From contig WTPW01000370.1 of assembly GCA_009809945.1 (NCBI GenBank), positions 182,764-246,763 of the forward strand: DNA of 64,000 nt, written 5' to 3'. The position numbers were made by a program, and so were the translations under genes. Positions 12,281 to 23,599 of this stretch are shown here, piece after piece; position 1 is the stretch's first letter; the number at the start of each line of letters is the position of its first letter. Source of the stretch: Gigaspora margarita (lineage: Eukaryota > Glomeromycota > Glomeromycetes > Diversisporales > Gigasporaceae). The notes below the pieces were generated by a model. That model worked only from the letters and a program-made list of their open reading frames with translations. It was not told the DNA's origin and did not search any database.

Positions 12281-12751
12281 GGCCACGCAAAGTTGATTTT
12301 TCGTTTTGCATTACCCGCCGTCCCATTTTTTCAATTTTTTCAATTTTTTTTTTTTNNNNNNNNNNNNNNNNNNNNNNNNNNNNNNNNNNNNNNNNNNNNN
12401 NNNNNNNNNNNNNNNNNNNNNNNNNNNNNNNNNNNNNNNNNNNNNNNNNNNNNNNNNNNNNNNNNNNNNNNNNNNNNNNNNNNNNNNNNNNNNNNNNNNN
12501 NNNNNNNNNNNNNNNNNNNNNNNNNNNNNNNNNNNNNNNNNNNNNNNNNNNNNNNNNNNNNNNNNNNNNNNNNNNNNNNNNNNNNNNNNNNNNNNNNNNN
12601 NNNNNNNNNNNNNNNNNNNNNNNNNNNNNNNNNNNNNNNNNNNNNNNNNNNNNNNNNNNNNAAAAAAAAAAAAAAAAAAAAAAAATCCGCCCGTCCGTCC
12701 CGAATTTTGAAATCCATGTAATGCAAAACGAAAAATCAACTTTGCGTGGCC
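12281..12751. mobile_element. PIF/Harbinger-type MITE nested in hAT element
   Basis: Near-perfect inverted ends GGCCACGCAAAGTTGATTTT (12281) and AAAATCAACTTTGCGTGGCC (ending 12751), continuing with TCGTTTTGCATTAC. TAA flanks both sides (12278-12280, 12752-12754), matching the 3-bp TWA target of PIF/Harbinger elements. The centre (12356-12661) is unsequenced. It must be younger than the hAT-type element it interrupts. Confidence 0.8.
12356..12661. other. N gap, 306 bases
   Basis: Assembly gap inside the Harbinger-type MITE, bounded by a T-run on the left and an A-run on the right. The frames called across it are artefacts of translating N. Confidence 1.
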
Positions 12752-12849
12752 TAATCGTTTCTAGAAACGATTAAAATGATTACACAAAAATGAGAATCGA
12801 TTAACGATTAAATTTAAATCGATTATCATAGAATCGATTCTCAACCCTA

Positions 12850-13472
12850 TACTAGTCTCACAATCTTATTTAACACAAATTCCTATAGAAAAAAGTAACT
12901 ATATGAGAAATAGAACTTGACATTAGAAAAAAGTTAGAAGATTATGTGTTTAATCTACTGTATACGCATTAAGACTATGGCTGTTCAAAGTTGATTAGTT
13001 GCTTAGTGTAAATATTTTTGAGCGCAGTCACTTGAGAGAGTGGAAGGAAGGGTTTTAACAAACACACATGCAACTTTAGTCACATTATTCGTGAAGATTA
13101 TTCTACACTGTGATTTGCTTGGGAAACAGTTAGCCGAGAGTAAGAGATGGCGTTAAACATCTATTCAACTTTGAACGGCTTATTGAACTAATTCTCGAGT
13201 CCGATAATAATTAACTGCTTGTTATATTTTTATACAATACGCATCCTGTACTAATACCTTTCATGTGAATGTCTTTATTACTGCCTTTTATTAATAATTA
13301 AAATTACTTCTGCTCAAAATGCATATTGAGTCGCAACATAACGTTACTGACATATATTAGTATATCCAAAAATCTCATATTAATTACAAACACGAGGTGT
13401 GATAATTTTCAAATAAATATTTAGTGAAATAAAAATAACTTATGCGATTTATGCAATGCATAATGCGTCTAA
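12850..13472. other. Duplicated segment, copy A, gene upstream region
   Basis: Matches copy B piecewise: 12851-13065 with 23818-24015, 13066-13105 with 28446-28480, and about 13440-13472 with 28820-28850. Bases 13106-13440 differ between the copies. No gene. Confidence 0.75.
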
Positions 13473-13668
13473 CAGAGATGGTAAATGACTTTAATGACCC
13501 AAACGACTCAAATGACAAATGACCAGTCATTGGTCATTTACGGCCCAAATGACTTAAGAAGGACATTTAACTCTGTTTAATTAATTATCCAATACTTTTA
13601 GCCAATCAAAATGATTATACGGCATTTTCTATTTGTTGGATTTTGCATTTACCAACTGTTATCCGGTA

Positions 13669-13790
13669 TTTAAAATTTTATGATTTTATGCACGTGAGTT
13701 ACACACGTTGTCCGGAATATTTTAAATCCGTTCCGGATTTAAAATACATCCGGACAACGTGTGTAACTCACGTGCATAAAAATTTAAAAT
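13669..13790. repeat. Long hairpin, about 55-bp arms
   Basis: TTTATGCACGTGAGTTACAC then ACGTTGTCCGGA is mirrored by TCCGGACAACGTGTGTAACT then CACGTGCATAAA, with TTTTAAATCCG/CGGATTTAAAA near the loop. A transcript would form a very stable hairpin. Confidence 0.85.
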
Positions 13791-13854
13791 CTCAAACGCC
13801 GGTGTTACCCTTGCATACCGAACCCATGCCGTATGCAATGTCACGGGATTGCTG

Positions 13855-13917
13855 CGCTAGATGTACAAGATGTACCGGATGTGCCAGATGTGCCACATGT
13901 ACCGCATGTGCCTCATG
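13855..13917. repeat. 9-bp tandem repeat (GATGTRCCA/G type)
   Basis: Seven or so 9-bp units of the form GATGTGCCA or CATGTACCG; one frame reads (D/H)VP repeated. After the nested element at 13918-15235 is removed, the array continues at 15244-15300 with weaker units (TGTGCCGGATATGTCACATG). Not a convincing protein. Confidence 0.7.
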
Positions 13918-15235
13918 TAGGGATCCAAAATTTCTGCTGCGACAGACCCCAAATTCTGCCTGCTTTACAACCCGAATTATGCGAATTATGCGATAAATTT
14001 TTTAAAATTATGCTACAGATTATGCGAATCAGATAGAAATATGCGAAAATATGCGATCACCAGAGTTGTAAATTTATCATTGTAAATTTTTATTATTATC
14101 ATTATCGTAAGTTACTGAACCCATCAGTAACTTACCAATAAAACCACAGCATCTGTGTACTATAAAATTATTGAAAAGAATCGCATTACAAAACTTCATT
14201 TGCATGGAGATGGGATAAAATACGCATGCGCATTAATGCATATTGTACGCATTTTTTGAAAATTCGTGCATAATAAAAAAAAAATAAAAGAAACTTTGAT
14301 GGGGTAACACAGGTAAAACTGTAATTGTTTTCTAAATTTATTATGCCAGAAAACCTTTGTTAGATATTACCTTTTCCAACAGTTTTCTAAAAAATTTTCA
14401 TATCAAAACTTATGGTGTAATATGCAACTTTTATTGTGGTATTCTAAACAGAATTTTATAACATATTCAATAACAATAAGTTTAGATATGAGATCAAAAC
14501 AAACTAATAATATAATAATTATAATAATTTAGGGTAAGTGTTAGCATTAAAGCAAAGGTAAGTAGAGAATTAGCAAAGACTGTCTCTACTCAAAATTTCG
14601 CAAGAAATTTTTTTTGTTAAAATGCGAAGGAGGTTTCATAAGCAAATTATGAGTTACTCGCATTTTTTTAAAATGCCTCTATTCCTTCGATTTCACGTTA
14701 CATTAGATCTTCGATCTGATAGTTTTAATAATTTTATAAAAATATTGGTAAAGTTGTATATCACATCAAAGGTTTTCTGCCATAATAAATTTAGAAAATA
14801 TTTATAGTTTTACCTGTGTAAAATGCGCATGATTCGGAAACATGCACACAATTCGCAATTATGCGCACGCATGAAACCCAACTCTACTTTTGCGTCCTAA
14901 CAAAAAATTCCCTACAAAATTTTAGTAAAATATATGTTTCTTGTTAAACTTTATATTGCTTTGACGATATGTTTTATTACTTACGGTAACATTCGTACCG
15001 TTATTTGAAATTTCAAATCTGATGATTTATGTTTCATATAATCAAATGGGAACTGGTGAGGAAAATTGATAAACCCGATAGTACTTATCTTTTAATTCCT
15101 GCATTTTATGCGCAGATTATGCTTTATTAATTATGCGAAATTCATNCTAATATGCGAATATGCTGTCGCATATGCTTCTGCGCTAAAATCTAATTTATGC
15201 GCAGATTATGCTATCGCAGATCCGCGGTATCCCTA
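13918..15235. mobile_element. Nested hAT-type element, 1318 bp, 8-bp TSD
   Basis: Ends TAGGGATCC (13918) and GGTATCCCTA (ending 15235), flanked by exact GCCTCATG copies (13910-13917, 15236-15243). TTATGCG and its complement recur at both ends (13976-14060, 14815-14870, 15100-15215), typical subterminal repeats. No transposase is seen. It splits the 9-bp tandem array, so it inserted after that array formed. Confidence 0.9.
14305..14820. mobile_element. MITE nested in the nested hAT-type element
   Basis: Inverted ends TAACACAGGTAAAACT (14305) and AGTTTTACCTGTGTA (ending 14820), with longer internal complementarity (TAAATTTATTATGCCAGAAA opposite TTTCTGCCATAATAAATTTA reading inward). TA at both ends suggests a mariner-type target. 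This is a third nesting level inside the 5.2 kb element. Confidence 0.7.
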
Positions 15236-15350
15236 GCCTCATGTGACAGAAGTGTCACGTGTGCCGGATATGTCACATGTTGCAATTAAGGCATAAGTGA
15301 CTGATGTGATCGAAGTGGCATAATTGATAGATCGATCATTTATGACACAA

Positions 15351-15940
15351 GTGCCATATGTATTTATTAGTAGATAGTTTCTTATATATATGGGCGAGAT
15401 TCGCTCCACTTTGTAGGCATGTTTGCCATGATATCTTAATATATATAATAAAGGACACTATAATCGATTCTATAAAATATATCACACACTCTTTCGAATT
15501 GCCGAATCACACTATAAATACAAACCCTCTCGCTTGTATAAATACTAACAACTACGATACACCACCGCACAGTTTGTGTCTCTGTGCTCACGTGACTCCC
15601 TGTCGATAGTTGCTCCGTTAGCCTCGATTTCCGAGAGGTATTCGGTGTTAACCCGCGAAGTACCTCTCGGAAATCGGGGCTAACGGAGTAACTATCGACC
15701 GGGAGTCATGTGAGCACAGAGACACGAAACTGTGCCGTAGTTGTTATTATTTATACAAGCGAGAGGGTTTATGTTTATAGTGTGATTTGGCAATTCGAAA
15801 GAGTGTGTGATGTATTTATATAATCGATTAGAGTGTGTCCTTTATTAATACAATTATAAGATCATGGCAAACAGCCTACAAAGTGGAGCGAATATCGCCC
15901 GTATATATAATAAATATCTATTAATAAAAAGATATGGCAT
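15351..15940. repeat. 590-bp near-perfect palindrome
   Basis: Arms of about 285 bp: GTGCCATATGTATTTATTAG at the left edge, ATTAATAAAAAGATATGGCAT at the right. CACTCTTTCGAATTGCC opposes GGCAATTCGAAAGAGTG, and CGAGAGGTATTCG opposes CGCGAAGTACCTCTCG at the apex (about 15646). Divergence between arms is low, around one change in ten by eye. No flanking TSD is evident. Open frames in it are mirror images and not genes. Confidence 0.9.
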
Positions 15941-16379
15941 TTCTACCAGAACTGACCGATCTGTCATTTATGCCAGTTCTTCCATATCTATCACTAATGC
16001 CAGTTCTTCCTGATCCGCCATATATTGCAGAAACGGCGATCTGACATTTCGGGCGCAGCAATCCCATGACTTCCAATATCCGGGACCAGATCGGCAGGGC
16101 TAACAATCTCTCCTCCCCCACACATAAACATGTTTTTTTTTTATTTGTTTTTATTTTATTTTATTTTATTTGTGCAATATATTTTTAGGGTTTATGTAGG
16201 ATGTTCAGGTAATACTTTCCTCCTGGATCGAATAGGTGATCAACTATTTCATTATTCATATTAGCAGCATCCATATTTTCGTCACCAACTTACGATAACT
16301 ATCAAATTGATCTACAGCTTCAAGACCTTCTAGGCCCTTCATACCAGGATATCCGCTTTCTGTAGGCCTTGAATTCCTT

Positions 16380-17600
16380 TAATTTCGTCTTCTTATCCTT
16401 ACGATGGCAGACCTCATCTTTTTCTCATCAATCTCAGCAAATCTTCTATAGCCATATTCCTTGCCTTCGCCAACTCTAATTTCATTTTGATAGCAACCAT
16501 TTACATCCAACGTTTCTATGACTTCGGATTCTTTAATTTGTAGGCAGTCTTTCGAAATTAGTTGACTCTTTTTATCCAATTTTCGCATGCACCGCATAGA
16601 GCTTCTCCCACTAGAGTTTCTTCCTTTTTATTGTTTCTTTCTTTGTCACCTTCGTTATTAGCTCTAACCAACATTTCACGATTACTTTTATCTAGGGCTT
16701 CGTCACCCACAATTTCCTCTTCTGGTTTCAATGCATTCAACGCCCTTTTATTAATAACTTCCATTTCAGGCTTTCGATGATTCTACAAGGCTTCTTTTTT
16801 AACTTTGATGCCGCCTTTGAGAATGGGTTCAATCATTTGTCTAAGTGATCAATTTCAGTGGCCTTTTCTACAGTCTTGAGAGCTTCTTTGTTCTTCTTGT
16901 CGACTCTGGTTTCGACTTCGAATTTTATATTTTCATTTCCATTTTCACAGCAAGGTCCAACCTATTTGTCTCGTCGGCGCTTCCTATTTCAGCAACTCTT
17001 ATTCGATCATTAGATAGGTCGCCTTCGTCCCTTCTTTTGGTTTCTTTGTACATTCTGATGTCTTGCGTTTTTCTTTGTAAGGCTCAAATTTTCTTCGATA
17101 ATGATCACCAACATCGATTGTTCCTTCAGCAAGTTCCATATCGACGGATTTTGGACAATAATCAGATGCCTTTTCCTTCTCCACACATCCACCCCTTTTA
17201 ACTCCAACTTCCTCACTTTCATCCCTTTTAACGCTATTCGCTTCCGGGGAATTTTAGGCAACTTCTTTTTCCGGGGCCCACTTGCATACAATGGCTTCGT
17301 ATTCGGCGGCTACTTTTCGAAAGATATCTAATTCATTTTCTTGCTCCTCGTCGGAGCCAAAAACAACATTATCATAGGTTCTTCTATGGTATTATCGAGG
17401 TCATAGTAAGTGTCAAGAACTTCCGTTATGGTAGGTCTTATATCCCATTCAAGTGTTACCTTTTTGTCACTTTCATCATCAAATTTGCTAACCTTTATCT
17501 TTCCGAATTCCTTTATTTTATCGTCGGAATTCATAGGTAAAACCTTCGATTCTACTTCTTCAAATTTTATTTCTTTTCGATTCTATTCATTTGTGCCACT
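16380..17600 (-). pseudogene. Relic of a kinase-Sel1 repeat gene
   Basis: Reading from 17.6 kb down to 16.4 kb on the minus strand, fragments in different frames match a kinase C-terminus followed by Sel1 (TPR-like) repeats. At about 17400-17534 LEWDIRPTITEVLDTYYDLD resembles the last kinase helix (CWD..RPTI..V). At about 17060-17190 VEKEKASDYCPKSVDMELAE followed by GTIDVGDHY is a degenerate Sel1 unit. At about 16400-16540 ETLDVNGCYQNEIRVGEGKE is another. Glu/Lys-rich spacers lie between. Frameshifts and stops separate the pieces, so it is not functional. In intact genes, Sel1 repeats are protein-interaction solenoids. Its position inside the TIRs of the 5.2 kb hAT-type element suggests gene-fragment capture or insertion of the element's parent near the gene. 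The family call is by motif only. Confidence 0.55.
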
Positions 17601-17658
17601 TTTCCAAGGCGTTGGCATGAAATTCCTGTAAGGTGTATTCATAACTACCTTGCTGTTA

Positions 17659-17815
17659 CAAGTCACTCTCGTTATAGTAAAGTCGTTGGGCTGAAGAATT
17701 TTCTTTACTATATCGAGAGCTCTTTATATAGTAAAGTTTATATTTGTTCTAAAAAAAATCTTCACTATAAGCAATCTTCACTATATCGAGAGTTCACTAT
17801 AACGAGAGTGACTTG
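17659..17815. mobile_element. Mariner-type MITE, copy 1 (157 bp)
   Basis: Ends CAAGTCACTCTCGTTATAGT and ACTATAACGAGAGTGACTTG, flanked by TA (17657-17658, 17816-17817). Perfect TIRs of over 20 bp. A second copy lies 155 bp downstream in the same orientation. Confidence 0.9.
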
Positions 17816-17821
17816 TATTTG

Positions 17822-17935
17822 CCATATGATTTGACTGGTCGAATTTTAAGCACCTTCGGTGCTTAAAATCGACCAATCAAATAGCATACAGCAAATAACT
17901 CAGTTATTCGGCACTTCGTGCCGAATAACTATTAA
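17822..17935. repeat. Two stem-loops with CTTCGG/CTTCGT loops
   Basis: The first stem, TTTTAAGCACC-TTC-GGTGCTTAAAA (about 17846-17871), is extended by flanking GACTGGTCGA/TCGACCAATC. The second is AGTTATTCGGCACTTCGTGC followed by CGAATAACT (about 17902-17930). Both are perfect in the core with tetraloop-like tips. They lie exactly between the two MITE copies. Confidence 0.85.
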
Positions 17936-17970
17936 TTATGGTTCATAAACTGAAACGTCACTAGATACTA

Positions 17971-18127
17971 CAAGTCACTCTCGTTATAGTAAAGTCGTTG
18001 GGCTGAAGAATTTTCTTCACTATATCGAATATTCACTATATCGAGAGCTCTTTATATAGTAAAGTTTATATTTGTTCTAAAAAAAATCTTCACTAAATCG
18101 AGAGTTCACTATAACGAGAGTGACTTG
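17971..18127. mobile_element. Mariner-type MITE, copy 2 (157 bp)
   Basis: Same ends as copy 1, flanked by TA (17969-17970, 18128-18129). The two copies share nearly all internal sequence, including TTTATATAGTAAAGTTTATA, and have the same length despite small compensating differences. Confidence 0.9.
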
Positions 18128-18826
18128 TATCCAATAAAAATTAGTACACATGTTAAATAAAGGATTACCCAAATGATCGGTCATCATTTGTTGAATGTTT
18201 GCCATTTGTATTTTGGCTAAATAACCATGTCATTTTCATACCTGTTGTAAAGTGACATTCTAATCGAATAATAAGGTCAGGTATGAAGTGATTAGAAAAA
18301 AAAACAGTAGACAAAAAATAATGTATTTACTTTTTTAAAAAATAAAAAAAAGTTCGTGAATAATAATTTAACGATTACAAAATGATATAAATCATTTTCG
18401 AATTTACAAATGGCATGTTAATCGACATGAATGTAAAATGATGCGAACATATATATTATTTAAAACATGCATTATACAAGTTTTTCGTGATCGTTAGGAT
18501 GTCAACTCTATGCAAAATGACTTAATGACCAAATGACCCGGTCATTTGGAAATGACCATAGTCATTGGTCACGAGTCATTTCCAAATGACCAAAATTTGA
18601 ATGATCTCAAATGACTGGTCATTTTGAGGTCATTTGAAAAATTGGCAAATGACCAGGTTATTTACCATCCCTGGCGTCTAACGAGTTAAATTATGCGCAT
18701 ATTGTGCAGTATCATAATCCTGGACGCCCTAATGCAGAGTAACGATTGTACAACAAAAATAAAAGTTTAAAATTCATACCTTGACATGATTTAATTCTCA
18801 ATTTGTTTTACTGTAAGAACCTAAAA

Positions 18827-21339
18827 ATGAGAGTAACAAGAAACAAATTTCAACAACTCCAAAAATTTATTATTGAGAAAACACATTACTTGTTACGATT
18901 ATACAGTTTTAGGATCGTTGAATTAATTAAAAGCGAGAAATTTACAGGAGTGTATCATGCTGTTTTTAAAAATAAAATTACCATTCAATTAAATCATTCG
19001 AAAACTATGAGCTAACTATTAATGAAGACATTAATGAGGTAATTTTCAATGTTACTTCGAATAATGCGTTATTAGATTTTAAATATTACAAATACATCAT
19101 TAAATTGTCATCCTTATCCATATGTTTAGCTTAAGTTATATCATAGAGTGGAAATACACCCAATATTATACGTTTTAATGGTGTTATTAGAAATGAAGGT
19201 AGAATAATACATATTCTCGGTTTCTTTACTTATAAAGTGAATTTTGTGTTAACGTTATATATATATATATATTGATGTATATAAAGGAGATTCAAATATT
19301 ATACCTTATATGCTGATTTTTGAGGACATTAACGGTGGAACTTTGAGATCATATTTACGTGAAAATTCACAACACTTTTCATCGACTGAAATGATTAATT
19401 CCTCAATGCAAATTGCAAATGCTGTTAGATATTTACATGTTTAAGGGATGGTTAATCTTGGATTGGTAATATTTAGAGTATCATTAGAATAATTTCTTTT
19501 TTTTTGAATTTGTTATTAAATTAACATACTATTTCCAATAGCATTCAGAAAATATATTTATTCATTATAAAAATATAAAACTCGCAGATTATGGGTTTTC
19601 AAACAGATTAAAAAGACAAGATGTTAAGCATCAATATCTCAGATTTTATAAAAAAATCTGACGTATATAATGTTGGCATCCTTATGCAAGAAATATACAA
19701 TAACTGTCAATTTACCGAAAAATGTCGGTCTTATAGATGAATATATTAAGATCTATAACAGCATAGATTTTTTTGACGAATTCATTTGGCTGATGTTTTT
19801 ATGAAGTTTTGATAACAGGTTTTTAATTTATCAATGATAGATTGTCTGCAAAATGAGCCTAAGATCATTGTTTCTAATCTAAAATCGTAGATTGATCAAA
19901 ATATAAAACAGACATGATTTAGAATTTACTCATTTACAATATTTCTCTATAATCAAGATTCTGTGATGTATAATTCCATACTGTTGCAAGAATCGTCTAT
20001 GCAGATAGATAAAACAGTCAACATAAACCATATCACACATTAAAATCGCCAAATAAGATATTAGAAATAGAGCCAAATGATGCCAATTTTTTAAATAATC
20101 GTGGAATAACTCTGGATGGCATTATTCCATTGAAATATCAGCTCAAAATAACGAATCTTTCACAAATTATCAATATAATACAAATGTATTTGTAAATCCA
20201 TTTGAAATTACGACTTTATCTCCACATTATTTACCTTATACAATCAATTCAACCATTCAACGCAAGATTATAACAATTTTGAGAATATGAGAAAAGAAGT
20301 ACATGAATGTTTCGATCAAGGAATATTTCTCAAAGCATTAGTACTTTATGAAAAAATTATCAAAAACCACCAGCACAGCGCTGAAGATTACAAAAATACT
20401 TCAAGCTGGGATTTTTCTTGTAATCGATACGGATTGAAAATTTAAAGAGTTAATCATGGCATTTTGTAAGAACACCACGCTGACTTTGAATATTTATCAT
20501 AATGAACTTGAATCAAAATGAGGAAAAACATTAACAGATGTACTCGCTAAAAAACCACGATGACTTCTTTGGATCTTCGTTCTAATAAATTTGGATCAGA
20601 AGGGCGAAAAGCATTAGCGGATGCACTTTGCAAGAACGCACGTCGACTTTTTTAGATCTTGAAAATGATAATCTTAGACCAGAAGGAGGAAAAGCATTAG
20701 CAGATACTCTTTACAAGAACGCCACGCTGACTTCTTTGCTTCTTTGTCATAATAATATTGGATCATAAGGAAAAACATTAGCAGATGCACTTTCAAGAAT
20801 GCCACGCTGACTTCTTTGGATCTTTGGAATAATACTCTTGGCCAGCAGGAAGAAAAGCGTTAGCAGATACACTTTGCAAGAATGCCACACTGACTTCTTT
20901 GAATTTTAGCAATAATAATCTTGGACTAGAAGGCGGAAAAGCATTAGCAGATGACTTTGCAAGAACGCCACGCTGACTTCTTTGTATCTTACTGGGAATA
21001 GTCTTGGTTCAGAAGGAGGAAAAGCATTAGTAGATGTGCTTTGCAAGAATGCCACGCTGACTTTTTTGAATCTTTGATCTAATTATCTTGACAAAAGGAG
21101 GAAAAGTATTAGCAGATGCACTTTGCAAGAATGTCACGCTGACTTCCTTGAATCTTTGCAGTAATAGTCTTTAACCAGAAGGAGGAAAGCATTAACAAAT
21201 GCACTTTGCAAGAACACTATGCCGACTTCTTTATTTTTTGGGGAGAATAATCTTGGATCAGAAGAAGCAAAAGTATTAGATAATACACTACTCAAGAACA
21301 ATAGTCTGAAAATTTGACATTTTAGGCAGTGGTTTTAAT
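18827..21339 (+). pseudogene. Decayed kinase-like/LRR gene, copy A
   Basis: Paralogue of the gene at 29004-31785. The start ATG, an N-lobe-like stretch (IVELIKSEKFTGVYHAVFKN), intron borders and an active-site region (HSENIFIHYKNIKLADYGFS) are recognisable. A 1-nt shift breaks the N-lobe after about 18980 (frame reaches a stop at 19013). From about 20440 the 84-bp LRR units are riddled with indels and stops (for example the TGA in AAATGAGGAAAAAC near 20520). In the catalytic loop the usual HRD reads NLG. Some details are better kept here than in copy B: the splice donor after exon 2 keeps an extra G, and the DYG exon is in frame. The last unit ends at about 21330. Confidence 0.85.
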
Positions 21340-22908
21340 TATTAGGTTTTTTAAGTATTGAACCTACATCAAAAAGGATAAATTATCGTACAGAATAATA
21401 CTAAAAATATAACTGGTATACAGTATAAAACTGCACGGAAAATAAAATAGTGTCAGATACATTAGGTTAGGTTGTAAGCATACGTTAAATAAAGGTATGT
21501 TTTAGTAGTATTATAATTAAATAATCTGACGCAAAATTTATTAGTTATTGTATGAAGCCCAGTTTTATAATTCCATAGTTGTGTTACCATGAAGAAGACG
21601 CGTGCGTACTTAGTTTTATGAGTTTGGGTTATTCTGACTTGTTATTAAAACCGATACTTGCAATCAAGCATTTACTGTTAAATTAAATGTAGCGAAAATT
21701 TCAAAATTACGGTTGATCATCCCATTTCACCTAAAAATGCTAAACTATTTAGATAGTTTATTTCATTTCCAATCTAGTTCTGAATGCTCTTATTTATATT
21801 ATACTTTAAACTATATAAACATGAGCTATCATGCAACCATTGTGTTTCCTTTATTTGACATTCGTAATTTCAAATTTGATTTAATGATCCTACTTATTTC
21901 CGAAATATGCTAATTCAAAACACCTAATACTATAATGCAGTAATAGGGGTTTTAGAGTTAACTTATTTTGAAAAATAAGTGGGAGTTCGATAATTCTATC
22001 TCTGTTTTGAAATTTTCGAAATCAGAAAATGAAATAGAGTTATCCGGAGATACTTTTTTTGAAAGAAAATTTACGATTGTAAATGAATCCATTATTATAT
22101 AAATAAGCTTACAAATTAAGTAAATAGAATTTATAGATCATTAATTTTGAAATAAATACGTCACTGATTTAATTCGAAATCAGAATCCTGAACCTTAGGT
22201 CTGAAACCCCCCTAATATGCGAATTTGTTTCCTCGGCATTTTTTTTAAGTTCGAAAGGTGTTGTTCATATCAAATATTCTTCGTGTTTTAAAATGGTTGA
22301 TCTAAATTTTTGACGTATCAGCTATCTCGAAAACAATGATAATAAATTGATTTGCTCTAATATTGGAAGAGTATACGGCAAGTTACAATATCATAATTGA
22401 TTTTTAGTCATTTTTTCGATATTTATTTCATTTATTAATCTGTGATAGAAATCCGTGATTATCTTATAGTGTTTCTTCTCATTATGTAATTCATGGCTTT
22501 AGATTAAAAGTACTAATTTTATTTTCTGATTTTAAAATTTTGAACACATGTAAAATTTAATAATCTCATTTATTTCTGATTACTTTAATCCTGAAGTAAC
22601 ATAATGTTCACTGACAAACAATGTTGGTCATAATATGACCAAAATAGTCGGCATAACGTTTATAGGAATTTTGTAAGTTATAATACCAACGCATGTCTTA
22701 AGTTCATAAACTATATTTGGCCAATAGATTATATCATAACAGGTCATAGGCCAACACTGCTAACATGTGAATACCTAAATATCTCAGTATCTTTGGTGCT
22801 AGAATTTATAAATATATTAATTTATTTTTCATGTTTGATAACTGGATCCAATTCCAATTTTACTTAACGTTTTTGTGTGAGGAACAGCACATATTAGGGG
22901 ATTCATAA
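21340..22908. other. Gene-free stretch between duplicated copies
   Basis: Bases up to about 21415 still match the 3' flank of copy B (31790-31860). The rest shows no gene; the open frame at 21713-21913 has no recognisable domain. Confidence 0.5.
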
Positions 22909-23178
22909 TTACCGTAATGCACTGACCAAAGTACCCGGAGTACAATGCAATCTACCCATAAAAAAAACTTACAAAAGACCCGGGTATATTATACAGCAGC
23001 AGGTCGGTGTCGCAAGAAAAAAAAATTTTAAGCATATATATTTTGCATTTACAATGAGCAGTCTAAAAATTTAAAAAAACCTATAATTAATTAATAGAGG
23101 TCTCGTGTTTTGCACCGGGGTACTTTGCAATGGGGGGTATTGAAAAAAGGGGGTACTTTGGTCAGTGCACTACGGTAA
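22909..23178. mobile_element. MITE, about 270 bp
   Basis: Ends ATTACCGTAATGCACTGACC then AAAGTACCC at left, and GGGTACTTTGGTCAGTGCAC then TACGGTAAT at right. The TIRs exceed 25 bp. The interior is G/C-run rich near the right end (GGGGGGTATTG). Family unassigned. Confidence 0.8.
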
Positions 23179-23599
23179 TAATTTGGCATCCAATTTCAGA
23201 TAAAATAAGTGACATATTTATATGAGATACATAAATAAAATAGGATCTTTTAAACTCCCATTTATTTTCAAAATATATTATAATCATACCTATTTTATTT
23301 TATTTTTTTTTTTTGATAACCCAAATACCAGCTTTATTAGACAATGGTACGAAGCATTTATTTTATTTCAAATAACTTATGATTACTTGTACTACTTCCT
23401 GAATCCTTTCTGTGATACTCAATTAATGAGAGATTTCAAAATAAAATGTTAAATTTTGATTTGTTGTAAATAAATTATGTTTTATTTCAAATAAGCGATG
23501 TGTTAATTTCTTTCATTTTAATAATTTCATGAACATTTCATTTCCGATTTCAAAGTTTGGAAACACTAGTAAGATGTTTAATATTTCATTTCGTTGTAA
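23179..23599. other. Gene-free stretch
   Basis: No gene is supported. A frame of 76 codons at 23222-23452 has no recognisable domain and AT-driven composition. Confidence 0.4.

Larger units (their letters stand above)
11770..12849. mobile_element. hAT-type element, 1080 bp, 8-bp TSD
   Basis: Inverted ends TAGGGATGAGAATCGATTCT (11770) and AGAATCGATTCTCAACCCTA (ending 12849) are flanked by exact copies of TACTAGTC (11762-11769 and 12850-12857). TAGGG...CCCTA ends plus an 8-bp TSD are typical of hAT. AATCGATT recurs near both ends, as expected of subterminal transposase-binding repeats. No transposase is present, so it is non-autonomous. Copy B has a related single site at about 23812-23825 (ACTATTGGTTCTCA) without the element. 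A second element and an N gap lie inside. Confidence 0.9.
13473..18673. mobile_element. Composite hAT-type element, 5.2 kb, 8-bp TSD
   Basis: Left end CAGAGATGGTAAATGAC (13473), right end GTTATTTACCATCCCTG (ending 18673), flanked by identical GCGTCTAA (13465-13472 and 18674-18681). Both ends are packed with AAATGAC/GTCATTT repeats (13480-13555 and 18510-18665), the expected subterminal binding sites. Copy B at about 28845-28870 has the corresponding sequence without the element. No hAT transposase is seen. Inside lie a nested hAT-type element, a 590-bp palindrome, two mariner-type MITEs, UUCG-type hairpins and a minus-strand kinase-Sel1 gene relic. The CAGRG terminus and 8-bp TSD make the hAT assignment strong. 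Confidence 0.9.

Noticed and set aside
12293..12739. Four open frames of 128-142 codons across an N run
   Set aside because: Almost all residues are X from the 306-base gap; the rest are poly-Lys or poly-Phe from A/T runs.
13643..14036. Cys-rich frame (CARCTRCTGCARC-type) and (D/H)VP-repeat frame
   Set aside because: Both are readings of a 9-bp tandem array and one runs into the nested hAT-type element at 13918; not a metal-binding protein.
15358..15609. 83-codon frame in the palindrome
   Set aside because: Lies wholly in one arm of the 590-bp palindrome, has no domain and is not conserved in the other arm.
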